From the NCBI RefSeq assembly GCF_002078875.1, contig NC_034409.1:64771438-64835437 (forward strand): 64,000 bases of DNA, given 5' to 3'. Both the position numbers and the translations under genes were made by a program. Positions 37,164-48,714 of this stretch are shown here, piece after piece. This DNA is from Numida meleagris. Its lineage: Eukaryota > Chordata > Aves > Galliformes > Numididae. Under the pieces are notes generated by a model. That model worked only from the letters and a program-made list of their open reading frames with translations. It searched no databases and was not told where the DNA came from. Position 1 is the first letter of the stretch, and every line of letters begins with the position of its first letter.

Positions 37164-37701
37164 TGTCATGGTTTTATGATTTTCAGTTACTGGTACTCCA
37201 CATCATAACATCATGTAGTGAATGTACCTGGTTCTCGGAAGAGAAGGACTACTACATTCCCCACGGTACTTTGCTCCTCTGTTACCATTTTCCAGCCGGA
37301 GGGAAAAGATAAAAGCTTGCAGTATAAAAACTTGCAGATCACGAGTCCTCGTCCCTTTTTCCGCCGTCTCTCATCTTGGCAGCACCTCGCTCTCCAGCCG
37401 TCTTATCGTCGGTAGTAGAGTAAGGCCTACCTTGATTTTGGGACATTCTCTCTCTCTCTGTATTGGATTTATCAGCTTAAATTGTAATTATTGTGTGTTG
37501 TACTATAGTGTGTTGTTTGGCATTCCGATATCTTATTTAGTAAATTAGTTTGTTTCTCCTCAGATTGTTGCCGCTGTTCTTTGCTCTCAGGGCCATCTCC
37601 CTACCCTTTTCCCCTTTCCCCTTTTCCCGCGGGACGTGGGCCCGTGGGTCCCCCGTCCCCTTCGTCACGGAATCGGACCTAACGCCCGTAAACCGTTGAC
37701 A
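37164..37701 (+). mobile_element. ERVL-like solo LTR, plus orientation
   Basis: A 538-bp element from TGTCATGGTTTTATGATTTT to CCGTTGACA, homologous in inverted orientation to 14678-15234. It carries a TATA box (AGTATAAAAAC, TATAAAA at 37323-37329) and a GATAAAA box just upstream. Downstream come an AGAGTAAGGCCT block, a CT-dinucleotide run near 37446, and a C/T-rich and CpG-rich U5 end (CCCGCGGGACG, GTCCCCTTCGTCACGG). Flanking 5-mers are CAAAA and CAAAT, a one-mismatch TSD. No internal ERV sequence follows, so it is solo. The many intact CpGs suggest it is younger than the 14.7-kb copy. The exact family name is not assigned. Confidence 0.82.
37323..37329 (+). promoter_or_regulatory. LTR TATA box
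   Basis: TATAAAA inside AGTATAAAAAC, in the 5' third of the plus-strand LTR, about 160 bp from its start. Confidence 0.55.
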
Positions 37702-38152
37702 CAAATAAACCTTTTTTCTTACATGTCATTATGTTTGGAGAACTAGAAAATGGTCTGAACATAATTGCTATTGCGTGGGCCAACTGATTTTTAACTGGAT
37801 TTTCTGTAAAGCCATAAAAATAAAAGATAAATATGAAGTCCCTAAGATCGCCTTTCTAAAAATCTGAATGTGAGAATGGCATTCCTTTAGAATCCAGATG
37901 ATATCTGGGAGAATAAACGAGCGTACTACAATGACAGATGAAGTGCAACTGGAAAACCTAACATTGAAAAAGCTAGAAGGAAACTCAGTATTTTCTTCAT
38001 ACTTAGAAAAAATCATCCAGGAGAAATTGTTCGGGACAGGAAATAAGAGCTAGTGCGAAGTGGCATGATTTGCAAAAAAAAAAAACAAAAAAAAACAAAA
38101 ACAAAAAACATTGTTTATTTATATGCTTGCTTATCTTATTTACTTATTTACC
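37702..38152. other. spacer with A-rich tract
   Basis: Unique AT-rich sequence holding an A-rich simple repeat (about 38073-38110, runs of A broken by single C). No gene. Confidence 0.55.
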
Positions 38153-38386
38153 TAGGTTGCTCCAGAAGTAATGCCTCCTGTTTACTTTCATGGAAACTAC
38201 AACAAAGAGCATACGCACTTTGATCTCAGATACCGTTTTGTCAGACTGCCCCTCAGCTGCCATTTGCCACACAGCAACAAAATGTAACAGAATATTGGTG
38301 GGAATGTTCAACCTCTACTCTCGTACTGCCAACATCCACCTTCAAGGTTGTGGGCCAACGTAGTAGGAGGCATTACTTTTGGATCA
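38153..38386 (-). mobile_element. Galluhop mariner MITE
   Basis: A 234-bp element with TIRs TAGGTTGCTCCAGAAGTAAT (38153 on) and GGAGGCATTACTTTTGGATC (ending about 38386). The inner AAGTAATGCCTCCT is a perfect inverted match. It shares its right-hand 170 bp with the 12.05-12.57 kb copy, including the CAACAAAATGTAA, AATATTGGTGGGA and TTGTGGGCCAAC blocks, but has a larger internal deletion and no transposase motif. It lies some 55 bp upstream of a CR1. Confidence 0.87.
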
Positions 38387-38439
38387 GTCCTCACACCAAG
38401 CTGATAAATCTTCTCTTGTTGGGTAAATCTACTCTTGCT

Positions 38440-39494
38440 GGGTTAAGAACTGCCTGGATGGCCGGGCCCAGAGATTCATAGTGAATGGAGCTGAATCCAG
38501 CTGGCTGGCAACCAGTCACCAGTGGTGTTCCACAGGGGTCAGTACTGGGACCTGTACTATTCAATATCTTTATTGATGACCTGGATGAAGGCATTGAGTG
38601 TGCCCTCAGTAAGTTTGCAGATGACACCGAGTTGGCAGGAAGTGTTGAGCTGCTTGAGGGTCAGAAGGCCCTACAGAGGGATGTGGACAGGCTGTATCAG
38701 TGGGCTGAGGCCAGTGGGATGAAGTTCAGCAAGACCAAGTGCTGGGTCCTGCGCTTTGGCTACAACAATCCCAGGCAACGCTACAGGCTTGGGGCAGAGT
38801 GGCTGGAAGACTGTGTAGAAGAAATGGACCTGTTGGTGTTGGTTGATGCTCGGCTGAGCATGAGCCAACGGTGTGCCCAGGTGGTGAAGAAGGCCAATGG
38901 CATCTTGGCTTGTATGAGAAATAGTGTTGCAAGCAGGAGCAAGGAAGGGATCATCCCTCTGTACTTAGTACTGGTGAGGCCGCACCTTGAGTACTGTGTC
39001 CAGTTTCGGGCCCCTCACTACAAGAAAGACGTTGAGGCCTTGGAGCGTGTCCAGAGAAGTGCAATGAAGCTGGTGAGGGGTCTGGAGCACAGGCCTTATG
39101 AGGAGCGGCTGAGGGAGCTGAGATTGTTCAGTCTGGAGAAGAGGAGGCTCAGGGGGTACCTTATTGCTCTCTATAACTACCTGAAGGGAGCTTGTAGTGA
39201 GCTGAGTGTCGGCCTCTTCCCTTGTGCAACTAGTGATAGGACTAGAGGGAATGGTCTCAAGTTGTTCTAGGAGAGATTCAGGTTGGACATTAGGAAATAC
39301 TACTTCTCCAAAAGACTGGTCAGGCGCTGGAATGGGCTGCCCAGGGAGATGGTTGAGTCACCATCCCTGGAGGTGTTCAAGAGACGTTTAGACATTGTGC
39401 TGAGGGACATGTGGGGAAATACTGGTGATAGGTGAATGATTGGACTGGATGATCTTGGAGGTCTTTTCCATTGTTGGTGATTCTATGATTCCAT
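38440..39494 (+). mobile_element. CR1, 5'-truncated, with longest intact RT-region ORF of the window
   Basis: Plus-strand CR1 of about 1.05 kb starting within the RT palm (AAGAACTGCCTGGATGG) and ending GGTGATTCTATGATTCCAT at 39494. The RT motif, FADD box and post-RT segment are all in one frame until 39270, then a frame change near 39265 leads to the last ORF2 residues. The 3' end (TTCCATTGTTGGTGATTC) matches the copy at 1.8-3.0 kb. The copy is truncated before the endonuclease, so it is not autonomous. Confidence 0.94.
38485..39270 (+). pseudogene. CR1 ORF2 fragment, 261 codons open
   Basis: An uninterrupted 261-codon frame. [14 protein letters not shown] is at residues 14-27, FADD at 44-47, the basic [14 protein letters not shown] segment at about 73-86, [15 protein letters not shown] in the second half, and it closes shortly after [12 protein letters not shown] where a TAG replaces a glutamine codon. 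Metal-binding Asp residues of the palm are present. It lacks the endonuclease and RT fingers, so it is a remnant. The long open frame may mean a relatively recent insertion or chance. Confidence 0.88.
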
Positions 39495-42400
39495 AAACAG
39501 TTCACAGTACTTTCCACTTGAAGCAATGCTAATGTTTCAGGATTAACATACAGCTGAACACCAAACCCAAGATTCTTATCATTTATCTGATTTAAGGAAG
39601 CTGTGAATCTGGTAAAAGTGTAGGATTCTGCTCCATATTACAAGCAAATAAAATGAAACTAGGGCATGACAGTTCCTTCCTCATCTGTACAATAACGCAT
39701 GTGTATGTTCACAGGTTTATTAAACCTGCAAATGTGTGGTGAAACTGGAATAGCTCTAGAAAGAAGAAATCTTTTTAAGGCTGGAGTTTCTATCATCCCA
39801 AATTCTCCATGGAGCGTATGGCTCTCCATCATCTACAACAGACTGTCAGCTCCTTTCTAACTTATGTATCTGTCCGGCACTATTTGCTTTGTAAGGCTTC
39901 ATAATTCTAAAGTCATAACCTCAGACTTTTTTTAGTACAGTTGATCCTTATATTATTTGTTATTATGTACTTATTTTCCAAAATTATTTTTGTAAATCAT
40001 TCTGTATCATTTTGGTCACATGACTGGTGATGTGGGGCTCATAAAGGAACTGCTTCTCTGCTACCTCTACTGTCAACTACTTCCAGTTTACTGATTGCAT
40101 ATTCCTGAGCAAAAGTGACTGACCATCTTTGATCTGGTGGGCTTCCCATGTTCATTTTCCCAGTACTGTGATAATGGATAAATCCGCATAGGTTTACTGA
40201 ACTCAGTCTTTGTTGCTATGATGAACATGAGAATTAGTCGATAAACATTTATCTCTTTTACTGGCATTTTTACTATTTTTATCTGGTAAAATGAACCGTC
40301 TCTTCAATTATTATGTAGGCGTTGTTCTTTTCCTTGAACCGTTGTTTAATCGTAGAATTTTGTTCCATCTTTTTTCAGTAAGCTAGAAAAAAGCTAGAAG
40401 TAAATGTATCTCTACTTTTTTAAGTTGCTTAAAACATAAACAAAGTGGAAAAAAAATGTTGTTATAATTATCTTAGGTCATGGTTGGCATCACAGTCATT
40501 CAAAGTTCTAGTATGGTGTTTTAGCCATAGTAACTGACTGATGATTCTTACTTAGATCTCATGAGGGTATTCAAAGCAAAAATTTTGCTAACTTGATTGA
40601 CCTAACTAATATGAGGAAGACCTGTTACTGATCTGGAAAAATAAACCAAGCAGAGTTTTAACTGGTTAGAGAAAAAAAAAGAAATTGAAAATTATTATTT
40701 TTTTCCTTTTATCATTTTAATAAACTTCTCTAGGGTACAACCCACTCCACAACTTCTCGCACCCCCTCATCCCTTCAAATTCATGTATTCCACACTGACT
40801 GCTATAACATGTGAAGAATGATACTACAAAGAGACGCAAAAATATGTAAAGATCCCTGTGCTTTCCCTGAATATGTTAAAATAGTCAACAAAAACATGGT
40901 AATTTCAACTCCTGTTCATTTGATCTAGTATTAAATTAACTGCTCTTGGGATATCATCTTTTTAATCAGAGTACATTTGTATGCTCACATTTATTTGTTT
41001 ATTTATTATTTTTGTGAGGTTCATTAAGAGTTAAGGGATTCTACTGAAATTCTAGCAGAGGTGAGAGATTTCCCCTCCCTCTCTCTCCCAGATCATCTTG
41101 ACCTTCTGATATTTTGGGCATCAGAAGGATGGAACCTTCTTTGCTGCTTAGAACCAGGGTCATTATTGATGTAATCTCTGTAATATGAGGATGAAAACTC
41201 CATTATTTCTCAAAAATTCACTGAGTCAGATGTATTAGAAATGGAATCAATTAAAGGTTCTAGCTGGGAAAGATGAGGTGTAAAACTCATGGGAAAATGC
41301 AGAAATAAGATTGATTCTATTCTGAGGACAATTCCATTTGAGAAAAGGGGAGGAGTAAAGTGGTGGGAGGAGCAAAGTAGCAGTGATGCATATGTAACTG
41401 GAAGTGTTTCTTTTGACTTAACAATACATTTTATACCTTTATAAAATATACGGTAAATCTTACTGAACTTGTGTGAAATCCTGATAGAAGCAAAAAGACT
41501 GAAAAAGAACAGTGATCTGTAGATACAGGTCACCTTGCAAGGGCAGAAGCATTATAGTAGTGGAGTTTGTTAGTCATGGTGCTGCAGTTCTGTAATTTTA
41601 TTTGTAGTGTCTATAAAATACAAAATGTATTGTGGACCTTTTTATTAACAAAAAAGAAAACCACTAAAATTAAAAAAGAAAAAAAAGAAGAAAAAGCCTC
41701 TTGAGTCCATTAACTTCATTGCATGCAATTCTGAAAGAAATAGCTTTGGATTAGCTAGCAATTGAAAATCCCAGAGGAACGGGTTATCTCATGTACATGC
41801 TACCCAAGAGAAAACAAAATTGTCACATATTTTGCTTAAGGTGTGGGAGGAAGAATCAAATCAAATAGCATTTTACAAGTGCACGTAATAACTTGAATTT
41901 AAAACAAGATATGTATTATTCAAGTAATTCTAAGCATGGTATAGTAAATTTTTCATGAAGGTTAAGAAAAAAACTGACAGAAATATCATTTAAACTGAGT
42001 GTTTTTGATGCTGAACTTGAAAGTGGGGGATTTAATAGAACTTTTTTTAATACGACAAGACTCAGATAACATCATATTTGGCAAAGTGCTTTATTGGTTT
42101 TTGGATTAGAGCTTTTTCATAAATTTTTCTCTTCAAACTAATAAAATTCATGTAGCTGTCAGTTTGGATTTGATCCCTATTTTGTTTTGCCTCAACAGTG
42201 TAATCTCAATCAGTCTAACTTATTTTTATGCTGCGTTTACAGGGTATAAAGATGACAAATCACTCATGTCTCAATGCTGGTATTTTATCAAAAGTTTGAA
42301 TGAATATTGAGGCTGAGGACAACAGAGAAAGATGAGGCTCAGAACAATAGCAGTTGTGTGACAGACAGCACAGGCTGGACAGATTCTTCTGCCTTTACAC

Positions 42401-42970
42401 CGCTGCTTATCACCGTATTATGTTAAGTCCCACAGAGATCAGCTTTGTACTGGAAAGTACAGCTTCGTTTCTTCTGAGCAGAAGTGGCAGTCCACAAGTA
42501 GGATGGATAATGGACTATTGTTTATGGGACTGTGACATCTCTGTTTTAACCTGAGTCTTCCTTGCTCCTGATCAGTGGTCATTTCTGGCGCAATCTCTGC
42601 ACCTTCTTTACTGTTGGTTTACTTCCTTGCCTACAACTACTGGCAAAAGAGTCAGAGTGGGAAAAAAAAAAAAAAAAGAAAAAGGCTTGACATGCATTAG
42701 AAATTACCTCAACTACATTGCCTAAGTTAATAGCAGGAAAACTATATCAACACATTTACCATGTCTACCTATTGCACAGTTTTATATAGATTTTGAAGGC
42801 TTACAGGACTTTTTTCACCCTGTTTTCATGTGGCATGTGGCATAGTGATGTCCAAATCTCAGATGAGACATCTACATGCCACTGTAGAATGCTATAGTAA
42901 GAATTAGGCTCTGGTAGCTTGAGATGTGAGCTTACTTAGGCATTTCTGGGCTTTTTTCTTTGTTTCCTAG
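39495..42970. other. unannotated interval
   Basis: 3.5 kb of AT-rich DNA with an A-run at 42661-42676 and A/G-rich stretches near 41650-41700. ORF 41210-41533 (minus, 107 codons) is AT-rich and unrecognised. I see no gene. Confidence 0.5.
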
Positions 42971-43010
42971 TTGTTTTGTATTGTTTTTGTTTGTTTGTTT
43001 TTGCTTTTTG
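42971..43010. repeat. GTTT simple repeat
   Basis: G/T-only low-complexity tract with tandem GTTT units. Confidence 0.75.
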
Positions 43011-43187
43011 TATTTAAGTAGGCTTTACTGCAACTTTCTTATCCAGTAGTCTTTTATTTCTGATGTGTAAGGTGATATTGAGAAGACAAATCCCCTGAGT
43101 ATCGTTTGTTGGCTGGGAAAAATATTTCAGGGGAGGAAGTTGCAGAGAAGCGTTTTTCAATTACAGTTTCTTAGTCCCTAACTTGTG

Positions 43188-43487
43188 ATGACTCACAAGC
43201 AGGCAGGAATGTTAGCGGTGAATTTATCCTCTGAGGGTCTATCTCAGATGGCATTTGAGATGATTAGAGAATTAGGAGGAAGGATTAACGTGAAATATCA
43301 GGCACAGGAACATCTTGTGCCAAAGTTGGAGGATCAAATATCAACCTTTGGAAAGGAATTGCAAGCTCAGAATAAGAATTATAATGCTCTAAATGAGAAG
43401 GCTGGGCATTTATCTGTAGCTTTGGAAATGGAGACCCTGACTCTTCACAAGAAAATGGAAGTGACAGAGAATCTAATTAAAATGTAG
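43188..43487 (+). CDS. isolated coiled-coil-like ORF, unrecognised
   Basis: An ATG at 43188 (G at -3) opens 99 codons with balanced, gene-like composition, unlike the AT-driven ORFs around it. The N-terminal part reads MTHKQAGMLAVNLSSEGLSQ. The centre has a heptad-like charged helix (LVPKLEDQISTFGKELQAQN, about residues 46-65), and the end reads LTLHKKMEVTENLIKM. A predicted coiled coil of 45-60 residues fits. There is no signal peptide, membrane segment or catalytic motif. A possible acceptor (TTTTTCAATTACAG) lies about 20 bp upstream. No poly(A), LTR or flanking exon was found. It may be a processed-pseudogene or Gag-like ERV fragment, or a lone exon. I do not recognise the family. Confidence 0.3.
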   Translation: MTHKQAGMLAVNLSSEGLSQMAFEMIRELGGRINVKYQAQEHLVPKLEDQISTFGKELQAQNKNYNALNEKAGHLSVALEMETLTLHKKMEVTENLIKM

Positions 43488-45330
43488 AACATGGGGTTGT
43501 TTGGTATGAAAATGAAAGGCAGAGTATAATTGAAACTAGGGGTGTGATGTAAGGGTTGCTTGAACTTTGTGTTTGATCTGCTATTGATAAGGCTTAAGGT
43601 TTTACTGTTTTCCTCAAAATTTCTTATACTGTTAAGTATATTTGGCAATGATTTTGGTGAAGCATTTATTGCAACTCCTGTGTTATTCCTTCAGAAGAAT
43701 TACCAGTATAAGTGAAAAGTACAATCTGTAGCTCAAGAGTAGAACAGTTTTTCACCAGTCCAGAGTTCTTGGTGTTTGTTTTAGTTGTCAGACTTTCAGC
43801 TTCTTGCTAATGTGCACCTTGGTAATTTCTTTTTAGATACTTAAATACAATTCTTTCTTTATAGATTTTCTTAAGGTAATGTTGTTAGTTCCTCCTCCCA
43901 ACCAGATCCTTTCTTAGTGTAGTTTTCTGTATCATAATATCTTGCCAGAGTCAGTGCAGATATGTTTTTTTTAATTTGTTTTCTCCAAATGTATTTATCT
44001 AACATTCTTTAAAGTATCAGACTAATGATTCCTTATAAGCACTACTCACTAAAGGTGCCCTTTACAAAACAGTCTTTTTTTTTGCTTAGGATAAGTAGAA
44101 GTTTATTGTAATTTTATTAATTAACACAATATACTTTTCTGTTAATCATACACACGGCTATGCCTGAAACCTAAACAGAAACGGACTATAGTAATTTCTG
44201 GATGTGTGTAAGTCTGGAGTTCCACTAATACATATTCTATGCAAACATGCTCTAATACGTCTTTTTCATATAGAAATCAGAGTATAGATGATCATGGGTG
44301 CTGATGCACTATTTATGCAATGTTTTCTTTAAAACCGTGAATGTTTTAACCTAAACTTTCATCATCACTTGAATTTTTTCTGATATCACCTCTCTCACTG
44401 AACGTGCAGATTTGTCCAATAAGTCAGGAAGAGGAAAGAAAAAAACCTAAAAGCACCACTGCCAAATTTATCTGAAGAAAGTGAATAGGAGCCAAAATAG
44501 TTTTGAATGAAAAATAGCAAAGAACATGAGTGATAGATCTATCTCCAGAACTTCTTATGGGGTATATCTAATGGAAAGGTGGCAAGTACATACAAAATAA
44601 AGATAACAGTATTAAAATAAGTACAAAACAATGTGTGCATTTCAATTCTTTGACATTATAAATAAGCAACGGCCAATATTGAATACACGATCCATTATTT
44701 GGGCTCAGCTCTTAAAAATCTTCACTCCTTTCTAGGGAAGTATCTTCAGTGTTTCTTTACCAGGAGAAAGCGGTACTGTATCAAAACAGTTTGATTTCTG
44801 CTTTGTCACTTACAAGTTACTAAGGAGCTTGGCCTGAATGTTCTACTCCCTAAAATGCCCCTCCTTCCCTTTGACTTTTCTCCTTCTGCTTCCACCCTTA
44901 GCCCTCTATATGTATGTTGTTTTAATTTTAAATTTTTACAATATTAATAGTCTCCAAGAATAAACAAATGGATGAATTGAGGCACAGAGACTTGCACTCA
45001 CAGGGCATTTCCAGTCGTTGAGCCTCCATCTCTTGAGTCCTCGTCCAGTCACTATACGTAAGTCTTAGATGAGTTTTAGGTTTTCACACCTTGACCCTTA
45101 TGTACTGGAAGTAGTATAGTACTTCAGTGCCAGGAGGTATTTGTTTATCCTAAGTGTAATGGTTCAGTAGTCTTGGATATTTTCATATAGCCTGATGACA
45201 GGGTGTTTTGGGTTGGTATTTCAAGTTAAAGAGATGCCAAAGACTGAAAGGCTAGTAAAGACAGCTACTGTCTTTCCGAAAGAGAGTCTCTCCAGCACTG
45301 GGATGAATTGTATTGTCAATACTAATGTTA

Positions 45331-45370
45331 TATGGATATATTGCCAGTAGTATGGATATATTGTCTGTAC
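45331..45370. repeat. two-copy 20-bp tandem repeat
   Basis: TATGGATATATTGCCAGTAG is followed directly by TATGGATATATTGTCTGTAC. The first 13 bases are identical. Confidence 0.6.
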
Positions 45371-45569
45371 TAAGCCTCTTTAATGGGTAGAAAACACTTC
45401 AGCTCTTGTCCTGTCATCCTGGCTTCTTTTTATAAACTCTGAAATTCAGATAAATAAAAAGCATTATGAACAATTTTATAGTAGCTTTTCATTACTTAGC
45501 ATGAAAAAAAAATTACTTCAGAGAATCTTCTCTCTTCCTAAAATGTTATGTTGTTTTTTTTCAGGGTAC

Positions 45570-45592
45570 TTTTTTTTTTTTTTTTTTTTTTT
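45570..45592. repeat. poly(T) tract
   Basis: Uninterrupted T run, likely length-polymorphic. Confidence 0.85.
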
Positions 45593-48500
45593 GAGACCAA
45601 GGCCAATTTTTACCCTTGCTAGCTGTGAAAACCCTGAAATCTCTTTCTAGCTGTATTGAAGCTGACAATACAGTTGATATTCGTTAGTTTTTATATGTAG
45701 AAAGTAACTTACTAATGAATTAGGCACAACTGATTAGTTACTCATCATAACTGAGAACATTTCTGTTAAATGAATTTCAGAGTTTTCTTGCTAACTATTT
45801 GCAGGAGAGTGTGCATGGTACAGTCATCCCTGTGTTTGTCTGTTGATTTTAATACTGTCAGCAGTAACATGAGATATGCACTGATCTCCTTAATAGAAAC
45901 TGGAGGTGTTGAGATCCTGGTGATAGTAATAGGTTTTCAAAACCTGCCTGAAGCATATTCAAATCTTAACTGGAACACAGGTATGGTCAAATTTAATTTA
46001 AAAAAAAAAACTGGTTATGAAAACTAAGTCTAAAGGTGTATTTTAAAGGAGAATCACACTAAAGACTTCTTAGTTTATCAAGGCTGTTGCCTGCTAATCA
46101 GGATTTATTTTTCACAAAAGATTCTACAAGGTACTGTTCTAAGAACCTCTGTGTTCTAGTGTAGAATTAGTTGCCACTTTTAATAATCTCTCATCCTGTA
46201 TTTCTTTTGTGAATTTGATTTTCTAGATTATTCTTGTATGTGCAAAGGACTTTAACTCCCACACTGTGTATAGAAGTCCTTGCATTCATTCATATGGTAC
46301 CATCCATTTTCTAGTGTGCATCCATATGTAACGTTCCAGATGGAAGATAGATTAGATTTGTAAGTCAGCTAGTAACAAACAGGAAAGTGAGAGGTAACTG
46401 AGGAGTAAATGTCAAAGACCTATGCTATCTTACATCCAGTCATGATTTCAGTCACATTACGTGAAGGACTGAGAAGCTCTGACAGCATCCTTTCAGAAAG
46501 CAATTCATTCTCAGCCAGAAGTAAAAACTGGGGCTGAATTTCTTGCAAATATTTTCCCCATTAAATGCATGATTTCATGCTTTTAAGTTGAAGATATAGT
46601 CTTATTTCCATGTTGAAAACTTTTTCTTTGCCCATTTGATCAGTTTCTTTTGGTTCTTCTGAGTACTGCAAATTTTCCTTGGAGGTGTTTGCAGTGTTTT
46701 CCAATGCAGTGTTGGTTGCAAGTTAAATTAATTGGACACTTATTTTCCTTCCTGTTATTTGATTTGAATTTTAATATATTTAGCATTAATAAGAATTTCT
46801 GCCTTAAGGAGCTTACAATAAAAATGGGGATACACACAATATGTGACTAAGAATATTTTATTTACTTGCCTCTTGTAGTTATTGTGAAAGCACTTTGTTG
46901 AAGAATGAGACTTGAGTGGAAGACGGTTAATAGCTTGGCTTTAACAGTTTCTTCCTTGTCATGCTAGTCAACACCTTCAGAAAACAAATATTGTTGACAA
47001 TGACAACGAGTACTCAAATTTTACAAAAATTGTGAAACAAATAATACTTAAGGAAGGGTTTTCTTCCCCTTACTTTTTCCACACACCATTTATTTTTTCC
47101 TCTTCTTAAATTGGTTCCCTGATGAATGAATAGATGTACACAGAGCACTGATCCTTATCTTATTAGCCTCCTGGATCTGATTTTATCTCACTTAGAGACA
47201 GAATTTGGCTGCAGCTCAACACTTGCTCCTGTCATGCATGTTACTGGGCATACTAAGAGCTATTTTGTCACTGTAATGGATTGCTGGATTGGGGACCAGC
47301 TCATCTCTATTCAGCAAAGTGCTGAGAAATGTGCATACTTTTAGGAAAGTGTCCAAACTGTTGACCTTAGTATTCATCTCAGGGATGAGCGCGCTCTGGT
47401 TTGCCTTCTTTAACTTTGTGCCTTGTTTATTTATTAAATACTGATGAATACTTCTACCTTTGCGACTATTTCTGGGAATGGTTTCCTTCTACGGTACTGA
47501 GCTGTGGCTGCTTCCTCTTACAACTCAGCAGAATTGTTTTCCAAGGGCTTAAAATGCTGCTAGTGAGAATCCTTACTTTACAAATGTTGTTGTGTTTTAG
47601 TTTTTGTTTTTTTCCAGGACTTAAACAATCTATGCTAAATCTAATCTATATGCAGTTTAAATGTGTAAACACACTTACCATTGCAGATCAGAAAGACTTA
47701 TGTACAAAACATAATTGCACTAGCACTTTCACTTTGTTCTTTCACTTATGGAGCACATCTTGGTATGCTTATCAAGGCTTGCAAATTGATAATTTTGAAA
47801 TTACATGTATGCAGATATATGAATGGAAAATTCTTTAAGACTAAGAAAAAATACATCAGAGAGGAGACTGCTGTGTCTGGTGTTGATCTGCCTAGATGAC
47901 ATTTGTTTCTGCTGATTATCACAGAAATACATTTAAAATAGGTTAGATCTACGCAGTCTATACTGAGAAGATACTCCTTTTCATTTTATGTGGAAATCAG
48001 ACTACAGAGATGTAGTAGATAAAGGCCTACAGTCTTGTTCGCTTGCACTTAGTTTGCTACTCCGGGTGTTTGAGGCCCTTTTCAGCTTAAAGTTAGATGA
48101 ATCTTTTTTTTTTTTTTTTAGCAATGATTGGTTTTCATGCTTGGCAGTTTCCTTTGTCCATTCCTTTGATGGTTCACTGGTATGTGAAAAGTAGAAAACT
48201 GTAATATTTTTGAAGCTTACATTTTAAGAAGCATTAGCTCAGAGGCCATGTGTGGGTCACCTAGACAGGTTCAGCAGCATAAGCAGAAATCACTATGAGT
48301 GGTGCTGCATACCCATTTTCTTTGTGGGAAAAACTGGTCACTGAACCATCCTTGTCAGACAATTTGAACAGCTCTAGTTGCACAGTTGGACTCTTTTCTT
48401 GGACTTTCAGTTGTGAGACTTACTTTGTGTCCAGCTGTCAGAATATTTTATGGATCATGCTTGTAATTTTTCACTTGTCTGAGTTTTCTCCCGTTTAACC

Positions 48501-48620
48501 CTCAGTTCAGTGATGAGGGCTGCAATCCTTTTGTGGTCGCTAGTGAACCTGAGCAGAAAATGCCTGCTTCAAGTGAAAATGTTCAAAAGAATTTTTATTA
48601 AGTTGAAATACGTATGTAGG

Positions 48621-48714
48621 GGTTTGGGTTTTGTTGCCTTTTTGTGAGTTTGTTTTGTTTTCTTTTTGTTTTGTGTTTTTGTTTTGGTTTCTTTTGTTGT
48701 TGTTGTTTGTTTTT
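48621..48714. repeat. G/T-rich simple repeat
   Basis: TTTTG/TTG units with few A or C residues over about 90 bp. Confidence 0.75.

Noticed and set aside
47401..47838. 145-codon plus-strand ORF
   Set aside because: Composition reflects T-rich DNA, and I see no domain, conserved motif or splice support.
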